The notes under the pieces were generated by a model, which was given only the letters and a program-made list of their open reading frames with translations, made no database searches and was not told where the DNA came from. Position numbers and translations under genes: made by a program. Positions 46,467 through 59,778 of a DNA stretch of 64,000 nt are shown one piece after another (position 1 is the stretch's first letter; each line of letters opens with the position of its first letter). Source of the stretch: Saccopteryx bilineata (Eukaryota; Chordata; Mammalia; Chiroptera; Emballonuridae); the NCBI RefSeq assembly GCF_036850765.1, contig NC_089490.1, positions 108,569,074 to 108,633,073 on the forward strand, written 5' to 3'.

Positions 46467-47484
46467 ATAGACTTTTTAATGTGCCTCACCTTCAAGCTAA
46501 GCCTTCGGTTCATTTATTGGTGATATACTGTTCCCTTTCTCAGCCCACTGCATTATAATTGTTTGCTCACCTTTTCTTGCTAACCTCTTACACACATTAA
46601 ATACTGTTTATTTTTTTGGAAAAAATTAGGATTTCTTGTTCTGAAAAATGTATAATTAATGTTTTTTCTTTTATTTTCAGAAAGCTTAAACACATGGACT
46701 GAAATCTAAAATAAGCTTTATTAAATGTTTATGAACTAAACAATGAAAAATAATTAGTCAGCTACTGGGATAAAACATTTTTTTAAAAGTGGTAGAGAAA
46801 ATGAAGGAAAAATGTGTTAGACTGCATCCATACCACTGAGTTTATCATATACCACATACAAAACATCTGTAAATAAACAAGTTAAATAATAATAAAATAG
46901 AAGATATAAGACTTGAAGAAAAGGCAAAAATTGAATAGAAAAGAGAAAAAAAGGAATGTTTATCAGGTAAGGCAAACATCTGAACAAAGCTATAGAAGTT
47001 TGAATGAGTACAAATGAGTGAATTGATCAAACATTTAAACTGAGAATTTATATCACATGATATTTGAATTAAGGTGTCTTATTAAAGTCACTATGTCACT
47101 TACATGGCAGAGACAATTAGTAAGTCAATTATTTGAACATATATTTATTAATTACTGCTTGTGTGCCAAGCCCTGTTCATTTTCTGATGAACAGAACATA
47201 TAAGAGCTATGCCTTTATTAAGCTTATATTCTAGCGGATGGTGGTGAACACCGATAGCGAAAGGAAAAAAAAAAAAAAGAACAAGATAATTTTGGGTCAT
47301 GATAAATGCTATGAAAGAAAAAAATTTAGACAATAGGCTCTACTGGTTAAGCTTGGGGCAGGCCCTGGTTGTGCTCATTTGAATTGGTCTGTTTAGCTTT
47401 TACTAAAAGTGCTTGGGCAATTGCACAATTTTTTTTTTCCATTTTTAAGGTCATCCAGAACAGTTTCAGCTGACTGCTGATATA
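46467..47484. other. Intergenic DNA
   Basis: AT-rich. The stretch near 47140-47320 (TTATTAATTACTGCTTGTGT, GCCAAGCCCTGTTCATTTTC) is an old mammalian interspersed repeat of uncertain family. No gene is seen. Confidence 0.4.
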
Positions 47485-47690
47485 ATAATAGTGATAGCTA
47501 TCATTTATTATTGCTTCTATATGCTTATATAATATTAATCACCTTGGTGGTAGTAGGTGTTATATTTATGCCCATTTTACTAATTAAAAGAAAAACACAA
47601 AGGTTAAGTGACTTGTCAAATTGGTTTGTCATAGGACAAACAAATGCTGATTCATATTTTGAATTAGTCTGTCTTTATAGCCTTTTATTT
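47485..47690 (+). repeat. MIR element
   Basis: TTATGCCCATTTTACTAATT, then AACACAAAGGTTAAGTGACT and TGTCAAATTGGTTTGTCATA, match the MIR core order. Confidence 0.65.
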
Positions 47691-48827
47691 TAAACAGGAT
47701 ATTTTATTACCCACTGGATAAATATACATTTCAAAATAAATTTCATCCTATACTCATCCTCTGGCTCCTCCTTGTGGCCAGTATTTTTTTTTTCTACTTT
47801 TATCTTTATTTTCTTTAGGTCTCTGATGCCTCCAAATTTAATTTTTACTTTTTTTTATCCCTTCTTGTAAATAGTTTTGAATTATTTCCCATTGTGACCA
47901 TTCTGTAGATACTATCTAATATAAGCTCTTATTTAAAAATGTTCTCTGAAATAGGCATATTCTATGCAAATGAATGGTCATTGAAGAGCAGAGAGAGATA
48001 GTATAACTTTCTATCATATAAACTCAGTATTTCTTTTAAGGTATCACAAATTGACAATATTTCTATATTAAATACCTGCATTTTCTTATTTTTTTATAAT
48101 AAAAAGTATTTCTGGATATTTTTTACCATGTGAGAGCAGCAAGAAAAGCCAAAGGTGAATCTAAATTTTTGGCTGAAAAACTTTACATATGATGTTTTTA
48201 TTTACTGAGATGGAGAAGCATAGAGTAAAATACATGGGGAAAGGATACATTCATTTTTTTTTTATGTGTTAACTTTAAAAATTCTATAACACATTTAAAT
48301 AAATATTCTATGTCTCCAGTCAGCTCTGTGGTCTTGGGGATCAATGAAAATGTACATTTGGAGGTCATCAATGTTTGGCTGTTACTTCAAGCCTTGAATT
48401 TAAAAGAGTTCATCCAGGGATGAGTATAAACTGAAGAGAGAAGTCCACGTACTGAATCCTGGGGCACAGCAGCATTTGGAAGTCAGATAAAGAGGAATCG
48501 ACCAATCTGATGAAGGATTAAATAGTGAAGTAAGAAAAAAAAAGAGACAGAAAGAGAAAATCATATCTTGGAAAACAAATTAATTTTTGAAAAAGAATTT
48601 TAAGAAAAAGGAATAATTGGTTATGTCAAATGTTGCTTGTAGGCTAAGATAAATCCTGAGAAATAGCTTTGGATGTGTTACTGTAGAGGTTAATGGTGAC
48701 TTATACAGAAACATTTTTTCTAGAATAATGAGGAAGAAAAGCCTGATTAGAGTGAGTTCAGGAAAAGTAGGAAGAGGTAACAAGCATAGATAGCTTTTTG
48801 AACTTTCTTATTAAGAGAATTAAATAA

Positions 48828-49913
48828 TTTTCTGCTGCTTTGCTTAATATATAGTGTTTCCTTTATTCCTCCTACCTCAATGCCCCACTCATATTTCAGG
48901 CTGGGACCTACTCTTAATTTAGAGCTCTCTTTCCTCCTTTTGCCAACTTGTATTATGAATTTACCTTTGCCACTCAGCTTAGTGTATCCCAAGGTTCTCT
49001 TTACCAGGCCACAGTCACAGAGCTCCAGGGAAAAGCAACCTGGTCTCAACTCTCCAGGCAGAGGAGAACAGAAGCTCCATATCCACGCATGCTGCAAATG
49101 GCTTTTTCCAGTCTACCTGAATCATTACCAGCTAGAAGCAGCGGTCATTGGGACTTGGACATGAGCTGCAAAGTATAGAATGGTGACAACAATTCCAGTG
49201 CCATACGGACTTTTCCTGTGGGGAACTTTCCTGGACTCCTGCTCCCTGTGACAGCTCCTAACAGACTGAACTGTGGTTGGGTTGCATTTTTCAGGGATTT
49301 GGCATGGTGAGGGGGCCAACTTGGACTTGGGGAACATGTTAAGGACACTACTCATTTATGGATTCTTGCTGTATTGGCCAAGAGTTTGCTTAAAGGCTTT
49401 TAATCACTGTAAAAAAAATAGAGGACTAGATGAAGAAGATGGGGCACATATACACCATGGTATATTATTCAGCTAGGAGAAATGGTGACATTGGATCACT
49501 TATAGCGGAATGGTGGAGTCTTGGTAGCATTGTGCGGAGTGAAATAAGCGAATCAGAAAAAAACAGGAACTGCAGGATTCCATACATTAGTGGGACATAA
49601 AAGCGAGACTGAGAGGCATGAACAGGAGTGTGGTGGCTATGGGGGGTGGGGGGAGGGAAGGAGGGAGAGGGGGAGGGGAGGGGGAGGGGTACAGAGAGAA
49701 CTGGATGGAGGGTGGCAGAGGACGATCTATCTCTCTTTGGGTGATGGGTATGCAACATAACTAAATGACAAGATAACCTGGAAATGTTTTCTTTGAATGT
49801 ATGTACCCTGATTTATTGATGTCACCCCATTAAAATAAAAATTTATTTATATATATAAAAAAATAATAATAACGTTAAAAATATAAAACATTCTCATGTA
49901 AAAAAAAAAAAAA
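48828..49913 (+). mobile_element. Chimeric L1-mobilised retroposon (unknown 5' part plus L1 3' end)
   Basis: A 12-base duplication AGAATTAAATAA at 48816-48827 and 49914-49925 brackets one insertion. The first about 600 bases are not recognisable L1. From about 49435 the sequence is the sense 3' end of L1 (ATACACCATGGTATATTATT, GGGACATAAAAGCGAGACTG, the G-rich 3'UTR tract, then GTACCCTGATTTATTGATGT). After the L1 tail, about 40 further bases (near 49862-49898) precede the final poly-A, consistent with a 3' transduction. The likely origin is template switching during target-primed reverse transcription, or a composite non-autonomous family. Confidence 0.75.
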
Positions 49914-49925
49914 AGAATTAAATAA

Positions 49926-50108
49926 ATGAGTTGATAGTGTGTATGTAATTTGTGAGGGGGGTGACCAAGACTTTTTTTGATTGTTTTAAAAATAGAAGAT
50001 ATTATATCACATATCTGTAAGTTAAAATGAGTAAACTAGTTTTAAAAGTTAATAATTCCAAAGACAGAAAGAGATAGAAAATTAAATAGTTAACAATTTT
50101 TGAGTAGA
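49926..50108. other. Intergenic DNA
   Basis: A short AT-rich interval between the chimeric retroposon and the next SINE. Nothing is recognised. Confidence 0.5.
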
Positions 50109-50488
50109 CTCTGGCCGGTTGGCTCAGCGGTGAGCGGTGGCCCAGCCTGTGGAAGTCCCAGGTTCAATTCCCAGCCAGGGAACACAGGAGAAGCACCCAT
50201 CTGCTTCTCCACCCTTCACCCTCCCCTTTCACTCTGTCTCTCTCTTCCCCTCCCGCAGCCAAGGCTCCATTGGAGCAAAGTTGGCCTGGGTGCTGAGGAC
50301 GGCTCCATGGCCGCCTCTGCCTCAGGTGCTAGAATGGCTCTGGTTGCAAAGGAGCAAAGGCCCAGATGGGCAGAGCATCACCCCTGGTGGGCATACCGGG
50401 TGGATCCCAGTTGGGTGCATGTGAGAGTCTTTCTGCCTCCCTGCTTCACTTCAGAAAAATACAAAACAAAAACAAAAACAAAAAACTT
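50109..50488 (+). mobile_element. Long tRNA-derived SINE
   Basis: The plus-strand head CTCTGGCCGGTTGGCTCAGC, B box GGTTCAATTCC and tail AAAACAAAAACAAAAA are all present. A short GAGTAGA flank repeats on both sides. Confidence 0.9.
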
Positions 50489-50609
50489 CGAGTAGATGGA
50501 TGGAATAAATTTTAGTGAATAGATGGAATTAACTTTGACAAGAGTTTGTACAATTTAACCATGAAAAATAGTTAAAAATCATATATCCATGCATATAGAT
50601 GCAATTTTA

Positions 50610-50611
<2 letters not shown>

Positions 50612-50644
<33 letters not shown>
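50612..50644. repeat. GT dinucleotide microsatellite
   Basis: About 16 TG units uninterrupted. Confidence 0.93.
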
Positions 50645-50646
<2 letters not shown>

Positions 50647-50987
50647 TTGGTCAGTGAAACAATGATTACTTTTATTTTTTCAAGATAATAAAATGTCAAG
50701 TTACTAATTTAGTGTGAGGAAAGAAAGAAACTTGAGAGATGAAGAAAGAAGAGAAACTGTAAATAATCTTCTAGGAGATCACCAGGATAGTTTAATTAGT
50801 AAGAGTGCTAGGAAGTTAATTGAAAAATATAAAATAAGACGAGTTCATACAATCACATTCAGCTACTTGTTTGCAAGTGTAGAGTAGTTAGATTTGGATT
50901 TAACCAGCTTGCATTTTCCAGATGTGTATAATGGATGAAGAGATAAGCAATGAAGTTGTGGTTGTGCATAAAGAAATCACTATTATA

Positions 50988-51319
50988 GCCTGACCAGGCA
51001 GTGGCACAGTGGATAAAGCATTGGACAGGAACGTGGAAGACCCATGTTCGAAACCTCGAGGTCTCTGGCTTGAGCTCAGGCTCATCTGGTTTGAGCAAGG
51101 CTAACCAACTTAAGCCCAAGGTTATTGGCTTGAGCAAGAGGTCACTCAATCTGCTGTAGCCCCCGGTCAAGGCACATATGAGAAAGCAATCAATGAACAA
51201 CTAAGGTGCCGCATCAAAGAATTCATGCTTCTTATCTCTCTCCCTTCCTGTCTGTCGCTATCTGTCCTTTTCTCTGTCTCTCTCTGTCCTTGTCACAAAA
51301 AAAAAACCAGAAAAGAAAT
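50988..51319 (+). mobile_element. tRNA-derived SINE (TGACCAGGCGGTGG type) with 18-base duplication
   Basis: The head is CCTGACCAGGCAGTGGCACA and the tail a CTGTC-rich run plus A-run. The flanks AAAGAAATCACTATTATA (50970-50987) and AAAGAAATTACTATTATA (51320-51337) differ at one base, fixing both ends. Confidence 0.92.
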
Positions 51320-51337
51320 AAAGAAATTACTATTATA

Positions 51338-52987
51338 CTTGACCCCCGTAAATGGATTAAGCCAGATAAAATTTGAAATGAAATGTGAAGGGTTTATGAT
51401 AATAAAAAGGTGATATGCTCATTAAATTTGATATCTTAGTGGACATCAAAGTACTATAGGTCATAGAATTATGACAAGGAGTGGGGGGCAACACAGGAGT
51501 TGAGACTAGAGAGTGAACTATTTTAGACTGAAGTAATTGAGAAGGTACTTATATTGGTAATGAATATATCTAGACTGTAGCACAGCACTGTTGAATAGAA
51601 TTTTACATAACAGAGTTGCTATATATATTTGTGCTGTGTTGATTCATAGCCAATAGCTGCCTGTGGCTATAGAACACTTGAAGTATGATTAGTATAATTG
51701 AGAAACACATTTTAAATTTTAATTAAATTAAGTTTAAATAGCTATGTGTAGTTAGACACTACAATATTGAAGAGCATAGCTTTAAAGTATGGTCACCAGA
51801 GTAGGTGGCTGATTTATGTCATGTGGTCAAAGTTATCGGAACTAAATCAAGAACTGACAGCCCAGGGAATTGGAATCATTGCCTACACAGATGTTGAAAT
51901 CACTGATAATGGTGACAGAAGTAGAAATGAATAAGGAGACTGAAAACAGTTGAAAAATGCCAAAGAAATAAGGAAAAATGTCTTAAAATTTTGTAGATGC
52001 TCACATCAAGGTGTGATATTTGATAGTGCAATCTATTAAAATGAGCTTCAAAGATGTTGGAAGTTTTTAAAGAAGGAACGCGTAGACAGTACTTTCTAAA
52101 TTAATAAAATTATGAACTAGTAATAGGTAATATAGTCTTTTAGGATAACAACAGCAAAAAGTGTCTAGAAAATTTGAGCAATCTCCTTCCTTATAGAAAT
52201 AACTAGAAATCAAGTGAGAGTCTTCATTATTGTTTTACCCAAGTATTATCTCATATAAAATAGTGAGAGGTTAAATACTTTCTTAGGGAACTTTAAAGGC
52301 TGCAAAAAAAATCAGGGAAATAGAAATGAAAACTCAGGCTTTATAAACTAGGGTGAGAATGAAAGACCAGAATAGAGATGGAAACATCTTGAGTGCTCAT
52401 TTCTATAATCACCTATTTGATTTAAGTTTTCCTCATTTCAGTGGTCTCTGCTTTTACCTAATTTACCTAGAGTAGTAAACATAAACATTGATTTATCGTT
52501 CATTTCCACATTTTTGGCAGTGAAATTTAGTTAATTATGATCCAAAACCTCCAAACTTTTTTCCTTAATTGATCATACCATTAGTTTGAGGAGGGGGAAA
52601 ATGAACATGATCAAAAAGCATTTCAAATGAATATGCAACACTATTCATGCCTGTGTTTGTCCCAAGCTGCATCTCCTGATTTTTCAGACCTGAAAGGCTG
52701 CATGTTTTCTATAGCAGTTTTAGCGACCTTGCAATAGTGTCTGTGCCTTGCCCTCAGGCCTAAACCAATCAAACAAATTAAAACAAAAACAAAAACACCT
52801 TACCATGTGCCACTCACGTTCTCTCTAGAATCTGCCTGTTTTTTTTCACTCTCCTAAAAGTTCAGGTAGTATTTTTTTTTTTTAATTTTGCTCTGAATAT
52901 TAGTTGTTATTTGTGGGAAGATTATTCTATTAGGAATTTAGCCATGCCAGAAGGGAACTCCATTCATACACAGTTTTAATTTTTATT
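51338..52987. other. Intergenic DNA with a MER3-like hAT remnant
   Basis: At about 51575-51785, CAGCACTGTTGAATAGAATT, then AGCTGCCTGTGGCTATAGAA, CACTTGAAGTATG and AAATAGCTATGTGTAGTTAG resemble an old hAT-Charlie element of the MER3 type. The remainder shows no gene or nameable repeat. Confidence 0.45.
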
Positions 52988-53245
52988 TATTTATTCATTT
53001 TTTTTAAATAATTTTATTTTTTTAATGGGGTGACATCAATAAATCAGGATACATATATTCAAAGATAACAAGTCCAGGTTATCTTGTTGTTCAATTATGT
53101 TGCATACCCACCACCCAAAGTCAGATTGTCCTCTGTCACCTTCTATCTTGTTTTCTTTGTGCCCCTCCCCACCCCCTTTCCCTATCCCATTCCCCCCTCC
53201 CTCCCATAACCACCACACTCTTATCAATGTCTCTTAGTTTTACTT

Positions 53246-56200
53246 TTATGTCCCACCTACGTATGGAATAATGCAGTTCCTGGTTTTTTCTGATTTACTT
53301 ATTTCGCTTCGTATCATGTTATCAAGATCCCACCATTTTGCTGTAAATGTTCCGATGTCATCATTTCTTATGGCTGAGTAGTATTCCATAGTGTATATGT
53401 GCCACATTTTCTTTATCCAGTCATCTATTGATGGGATTTTTGGTTGTTTCCATGTCCTGGCCACTGTGAACAATGCTGCAATAAACATGGGGCTGCATGT
53501 GTCTTTACGTATCAATGTTTCTGAGTTTTTGGGATATATACCCAGTAGAGGGATTACTGGGTCATAAGGTAGTTCTATTTTCAGTTTTTTGAGGAACCAC
53601 CATACTTTCTTCCATAATGGTTGTACTACTTTACATTCCCACCAACAGTGGATGAGGGTTCCTTTTTCTCCACAGCCTCTCCAACATTTGCTATTACCTG
53701 TCTTGCTAATAATAGCTAATCGAACAGGTGTGAGGTGGTATCTCATTGCTGTTTTGATTTGCATTTCTCTAATAGCTAAAGAAGATGAGCATCTTTTCAT
53801 ATATCTGTTGGCCATTTGTATTTCTTCCTGGGAGAAGTGTCTATTCATATCCTCTTCCCATTTTTTTATTGGATTGTTTGTTTGTTTGTTGTTGAGTTTT
53901 ATGAGTTCTTTGTATATTTTGGATATTAGGCCCTTATGTGAGCTGTTGTTTGAAAATATCATTTCCCATTTAGTTGGCTTTCTGTTTATTTTGTTATCAG
54001 TTTCTCTTGCTGAGCAAAAACTTCTTAGTCTGATGTAGTCCCATTCATTAATTTTTGCCTTCACTTCTCTTGCCTGTGGAGTCAAATTCATAAAATGCTC
54101 TTTAAAACCCAGGTCCATGAGTTGAGTACCTATGTCTTCTTCTATGTACTTAATTGTTTCAGGTCTTATGTTTAGATCCTTGATCCATTTTGAGTTAATT
54201 TTTGTACAGGGGGAGAGACTGTAGTCCAGTTTCATTCTTTTGCATGTGGCTTTCCAGTTTTCCCAGCACCATTTATTGAAGAGGCTTTCTTTTCTTCATT
54301 GTGTGTTGTTGGCCCCTTTATCAAAAATTATTTGACTATATATATGTGGTTTTATTTCTGGACTTTCTATTCTGTTCCATTGGTCTGAGTGTCTATTTTT
54401 CTGCCAATACCATGCTGTTTTGATTGTCGTGGCCCTATAATAGAGTTTGAAGTCAGGTATTGTAATGCCCCCAGCTTCATTCTTTTTCTTTAGGATTGCT
54501 TTGGCTATTCAGGTTTTTTTATAGTTCCATATAAATCTGATGATTTTTTGCTCTATTTCTTTAAAAAATGTCATTGGAAGTTTGATGGGAATTGCATTAA
54601 ATTTGTATATTGCTTTGGGTAATATAGCCATCTTGATTATATTTATTCTTCCTAGCCAAGAACAAGGTATATTCTTCCATCTCATTATATCTTTTTCGAT
54701 TTCCCTTAACAATGGTTTATAGTTTTCATTATATAAGTCCTTTATATTCTTTGTTATGTTTATTCCTAAGTATTTTATTTTTTTGTTGCAATCGTGAAGG
54801 GGATTATTCTTTTGAGTTCGTTCTCAATTGTTTCATTGTTGGCATATAGAAAGGCTATTGACTTCTGTATGTTAATTTTGTATCCTGCGACCTTACTGTA
54901 TTGGCTTATTGTTTCTAGTAGTCTTTTTGTGGATTCTTTGGGGTTTTCGATGTATAGGATCATATAATCTGCAAAAAGTGATACCTTTACTTCTTCTTTT
55001 CTGATATGGATGCCTTTTATTTCTTTGTCTTATCTGATTGCTCTGGCTAGAACCTCTAGTACCACATTAAATAAGAGTGGAGAGAGTGGACAACCCTGTC
55101 TTGTTCCTGATTTAAGGAGGAAAGCCTTCAGTTTAGTGCCATTTAATATGATGTTAGCTTATGGTTTATCATATATGGCCTTTATCATGTTGAGATATTT
55201 TCCTTCTATACCCATTTTGTTGAGAGTCTTAAACATAAAATTGTGTTGTATTTTATCGAAAGCCTTTTCTGCGTCTATTGATAAGATCATGTGGTTTTTG
55301 TTCTTTGTTTTGTTGATATGGTGTATTACATTAACCGTTTTACGTATGTTGAACCATCCTTGAGATTCTGGGATGAATCCCACTTGATCATGATGTATTA
55401 TTTTTTTAATATGTTGTTGTATTCGATTTGCTAGTATTTTGTTTAGTATTTTAGCATCTGTATTCATTAGAGATATTGGTCTGTAGTTTTCTTTTTTTGT
55501 GCCATCCTTGCCTGGTTTTGGTATGAAGGTTATGTTGGCCTCATAAAATGTGTTTGGAAGTATTGCTTCTTCTTCAATTTTTTGGAAGACTTTCAGTAGA
55601 ATAGGAACCAAGTCTTCTTTGAATGTTTGATAAAATTCGCCGGTATAGCCGTCAGGTCCTGGACTTTTATTTTTGGGGAGGTTTTTAATGTTTTTTTCTA
55701 TTTCTTCTCTACTGATAGGTCTGTTTAGGCTTTCTGCTTCTTCTTGACTCAGTCTAGGAAGGTTGTATTGTTCTAGGAATTTATCCATTTCTTCTAGATT
55801 GTTGAATTTAGTGGCATAAAGTTTTTCATAGTATTCTACAATAATTCTTTGTATATGTACGGTGTCCGTGGTGATTTCTCCTCTTTCATTTTGGATTTTG
55901 TTTATATGAGTTCTTTCTCTTTTTTTCTTGGTAAGTCTTGCCAAGGGTTTGTCAATTTTATTGATCTTTTCAAAGAACCAGCTCCTTGTTCTATTAATTT
56001 TTTCTATAGCTTTTCTGTTCTCTAATTCATTTATTTCTGCTCTGATTTTTATTATCTCCTTTCTTCTGCTGGTTTTGGGTTGTCTTTGTTCTTCTTTTTC
56101 TAGTTCCTTAAGGTGTGAAGTTAAGTGGTTCACTTGGGCTCTCTCTTGTTTGTTCATATATGCCTGAAGTGATATGAACTTCCCTCTTATCACTGCTTTT

Positions 56201-57071
56201 GCTGCATCCCATAGATTCTGATATGTCGTATTGTCATTTTCATTAGTCTGTATATATCTTTTGATCTCTGCACTTATTTCTTCTTTGACCCATTCATTTT
56301 TTAAAGTATGTTGTTTAGTTTCCACATTTTTGTGGGATTTTTTTCCTCCTTTTTGCAGTTGAATTCTAGTTTCCAGGCTTTCTGATCAGAAAATATGCTT
56401 GGTACAACTTTAATTTTTCTGAATTTGCTGATGTTGTTTTTGTGGCCCAACATATGGTCAATTCTTGAGAATGATCCATGTACACTGGAGAAAAATGTAT
56501 ACTCAGTCACTTTGGGATGAAATGTCCTGTAGATGTCTATCATATCCAGGTGCTCTAGTGTTTTGTTTAAGGCCACTATGTCTTTGTTGATTCTCTGTTT
56601 GGATGACCGATCTAGAGCCGTCAGTGGTGTATTGAGGTCTCCAAGTATGATTGTATTTTTGTCAGTTTTTGTTTTAAGATCAATAAGTAGCTGTCTTATA
56701 TATTTTGGTGCTCCTTGGTTTGATGCATATATATTAAGAATTGTTATGTCTTCTTGATTCAGTGTCCCCTTAGCCATTATGAAATGGCCATTTTTGTCTC
56801 TGAGTACTTTTCCTGTCTTGTAGTCAGCATTATCCGATATGAGTATTGCTACACCTGCTTTTTTTTGGATGTTATTTGCTTGGAGTATTGTTTTCCAGCC
56901 TTTCACTTTGAATTTGTTTTTATCCTTGTTACTTAGATGAGTTTCCTGTAGGCAGCATACAGTTGGATTTTCTTTTTTAATCCATTCTGCTACTCTGTGC
57001 CTTTTTATTGGTGAGTTTAATCTGTTTACATTTAGTGTAATTATTGATACTTGTGAGTTCCCTATTGCCAT
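53246..57071 (-). pseudogene. L1-B ORF2, multiply interrupted
   Basis: The start reads [20 protein letters not shown] at 57071. The endonuclease retains LQETHL and LGDLNTPL, but the usual SDH motif reads SDQKAW, so the catalytic His is Gln. The frame shifts near 56300-56325. Reverse transcriptase parts follow in pieces ([44 protein letters not shown]). The C-terminal piece 54235-53246 ends with [18 protein letters not shown] and [11 protein letters not shown]. It cannot be functional. Confidence 0.9.
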
Positions 57072-57371
57072 TTTATATCTTGCTTTCTGTTAGTTTTGTG
57101 TCTTGTTTGATCCTTCTCTTTCGTTTTTCTATCTTTTGTTTTGATTTGGTTGTATTCCATACATCTTTCCTCTGTTGCTATCTTTTTTATCTCATGTGCT
57201 TCTGTGGTGGTTTTTTCAATGGTAGTTACCTTTGAGTAATGAAAAGGGTCCCTACCCTGTTCATTGTAGCGAACTATTTTGTGAGTACTTTTGCACTCCA
57301 TCGTCCTTTGCTACTGTTAATCTCCATCTTCTCCCCCTCTTTCTTTTTGTTGTCACAGTTTAAATTTGGTT

Positions 57372-58380
57372 TTATTGTGTTCTTCTTGGAGCTTTTACTT
57401 GTGGCTCTGTTTTTTTTTTTGTTCTTTGTATCTGATGTAGAACCCCCTTTAGTAATTCCTGGAGTGGGGGTTTTCTGATGACAAATTCCCTCATCTCTTC
57501 TGTATCTGTGAATGTTTTTATTTCTCCTTCGTATTTGAAGGATAGCTTTGATGGGTATAGTATTCGTGGCTGAAAGTTCCTCTCTTTCAGGACTTTAAAT
57601 ATTGGGGTCCACTCTCTTCTAGCTTGTAGAGTTTCTGCTGAGAAATCTGATGATAATCTAATGGGCCTTCCTTTATATGTTGTATTCTTCTTTTCCCTGG
57701 CTGCCTTGAGAATTTTTTCTTTGCTGTTGGTTTGTGTCAATTTCATTATGATATGCCTTGGAGTAGGTTTGCTGGGGTTAAGAAAACTTGGAGTTCTGTT
57801 TGCTTCTTGAACTTGAGGCTTTAGTTCTTTCCACAGGCTTGGGAAGTTCTCATCTATTATTTGTTTGAGTATGTTCTCCATTCCATTTTCTCTCTCTTTT
57901 CCCTCTGATATACCTATTATTCTTATGTTATTCTTTTTGATGGAGTCAGATAATTCTTGTAGGGCTATCTCATTTTTTTAAATTTTTGAGTCTCTTTCTT
58001 CTTCTCTCTGTTGTGCCTCAAGTTGCTTGTCTTCTATTTCACTAATCCTCTCTTCTATCTGACCTGTTCTATTAGCTAAGCTTGTTACTTTGTTTTTCAG
58101 CTCATGAATTGAGTTTTTCATCTCTGTTTGATTTGTTTTTATAGTTTTGATTTCCTTGGACATATATTCTTTGTGTTCATTGAGTTGTTTTCTGAGCTCC
58201 CTAAATTCCTTTCTGTGTTTTCTTGTATATCTCGGAGAATTTTTAGGATTTCTATCTTGAATTCTCTGTCATTTAGCTCCAAGGTTTCCAATATATTAAA
58301 TTTTTTCTCCATAGATTTTTCCTCATCTAGCTGTTACCTCTCTTTCTTTTGTATCCATGATATTCGATTTTCTCTTCCTT
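57372..58380 (-). pseudogene. L1-B ORF1, interrupted
   Basis: A C-terminal segment 57881-57372 carries TPRHIIMKLTQTNSKEKILK, ARREWTPIFKVL and YPSKLSFKYEGEIKTF, the RNA-binding half of L1 ORF1p. A coiled-coil piece (58163-57978) precedes it with stops between. The C-terminus extends beyond the usual LLKGVL ending by about 25 residues (QRTKKKTEPQVKAPRRTQ), which may be stop-codon loss or a lineage trait. Confidence 0.85.
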
Positions 58381-59778
58381 AATGGCATCTGAGGGTGGTT
58401 TTGTTGATAATATTAATGAGATTTAATAAAGAATAAAACGTTTACAAAAATAAAAAAATAATAAAAAATAAAAAATCAAAGAGTTGTTTTTAAAAAAAAT
58501 TAATAATGAAATAAAGAAAAATAAAATAAAATAAAAATTTTAAAAAAAGGAAATTATTCCCCTCCTCCTTTTTTCCTCTCCTCTCCTCTCCCCTCTTTCT
58601 TGAGAAAATCTTGTGGTGAACTGTGAATTATAACAAATAATGCCTGTGATGGAGGGCCTGAATTGGGGAAAAGTAATGAAGGGGCAAAAAAAAAAGAAAA
58701 AAAAAGAAAAAAGAAAAAAAAAAGAGGGTATGGACCCACAAAAAGCAAATAAGAAAAAAATTTGGGTCAAGAATAAAATGATTTGCTTTTAGTTGTTGGT
58801 TGTCTAAGAGTTATTATGAGAGGAATAAGAGGAAAACAGAAAAATGGGGGGACAAATTAAAAAATAACTATTGTATTTAGTGGAACAAGAACTAGATAAA
58901 ATGGAGAGCCAGGGATGGGAGCACTGCTAGTGAGTTAAAAAGGCGAAGTAAAAAACCCCCAAAATGCCCCAAACATAAGTTTGAGTCCCAGATAAGATAA
59001 TTCGTTTGTTATTGAGGTTTGAATGAGAGGAAATGTAAAGGAGAAAGGAAGAAACTAATCTAGAAGGAGAAAAGAAAGAGAGAGGGGGCAAAAAAGAGGG
59101 AACCACTAAAAGAAGAAAAAAGAAAGGAGAGAGAGAGTTAAGAATTTTGGAGTGCAACCCTCATAGAGAGAAAGGAAGAAGAGAGAAAAGATAATGGGAG
59201 ATGTAACACTTATGGGTAATGTAGTTCAAGGAGAGGAGAGAGTAAGCCCGGCATAGAGTAAATCGGCCAAATTCGAGGAGGAAAAAAAGTATCAAGAATG
59301 AAGATAAGAGAAACAAACGAACAAATATAATAAAATGGGATAGGTTATAAAGTCTGCAGATTATTCTTGATTTTGAGAGGTTATCTTCTTGCTTTTTCTT
59401 TTCTCTCCCTCTTCCTGGTCGGTGACTCTGTACCCCGGGTTCTGCCCCTTTGGCATGCTCAGGTAGAGGTTTGCAGTTGATAAGTCTCTATGGCAATGTC
59501 ATGTATTGTGCTTTAGTCTCGTTGGCAGTTGAGGCTCATTAGCATTTATAGGCTCCGACAGTGAGAGAGTCCATGTTCCTGGAGCCTTTCTCCTAGTCTT
59601 TCCTTCCTCAATTAGTAGCCTGATAATCCAGCTATGGGGTTGTTGCTGCCTCTGCCTGGATAGTAAGAGGCTCAAAGAGCTGGCAACTCCCCACTCTATT
59701 TCCACTCAGCACAGGGCTCTGGGTAAGGCTCAGTCAGTCAGAGCTGCTAGCATAATCAGGTGGGCTTTCCACCCACTC

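Noticed and set aside
48747..49178. Overlapping frames on both strands (116, 94 and 76 codons)
   Set aside because: They belong to the 5' part of the chimeric retroposon, with no family resemblance and frames on both strands.
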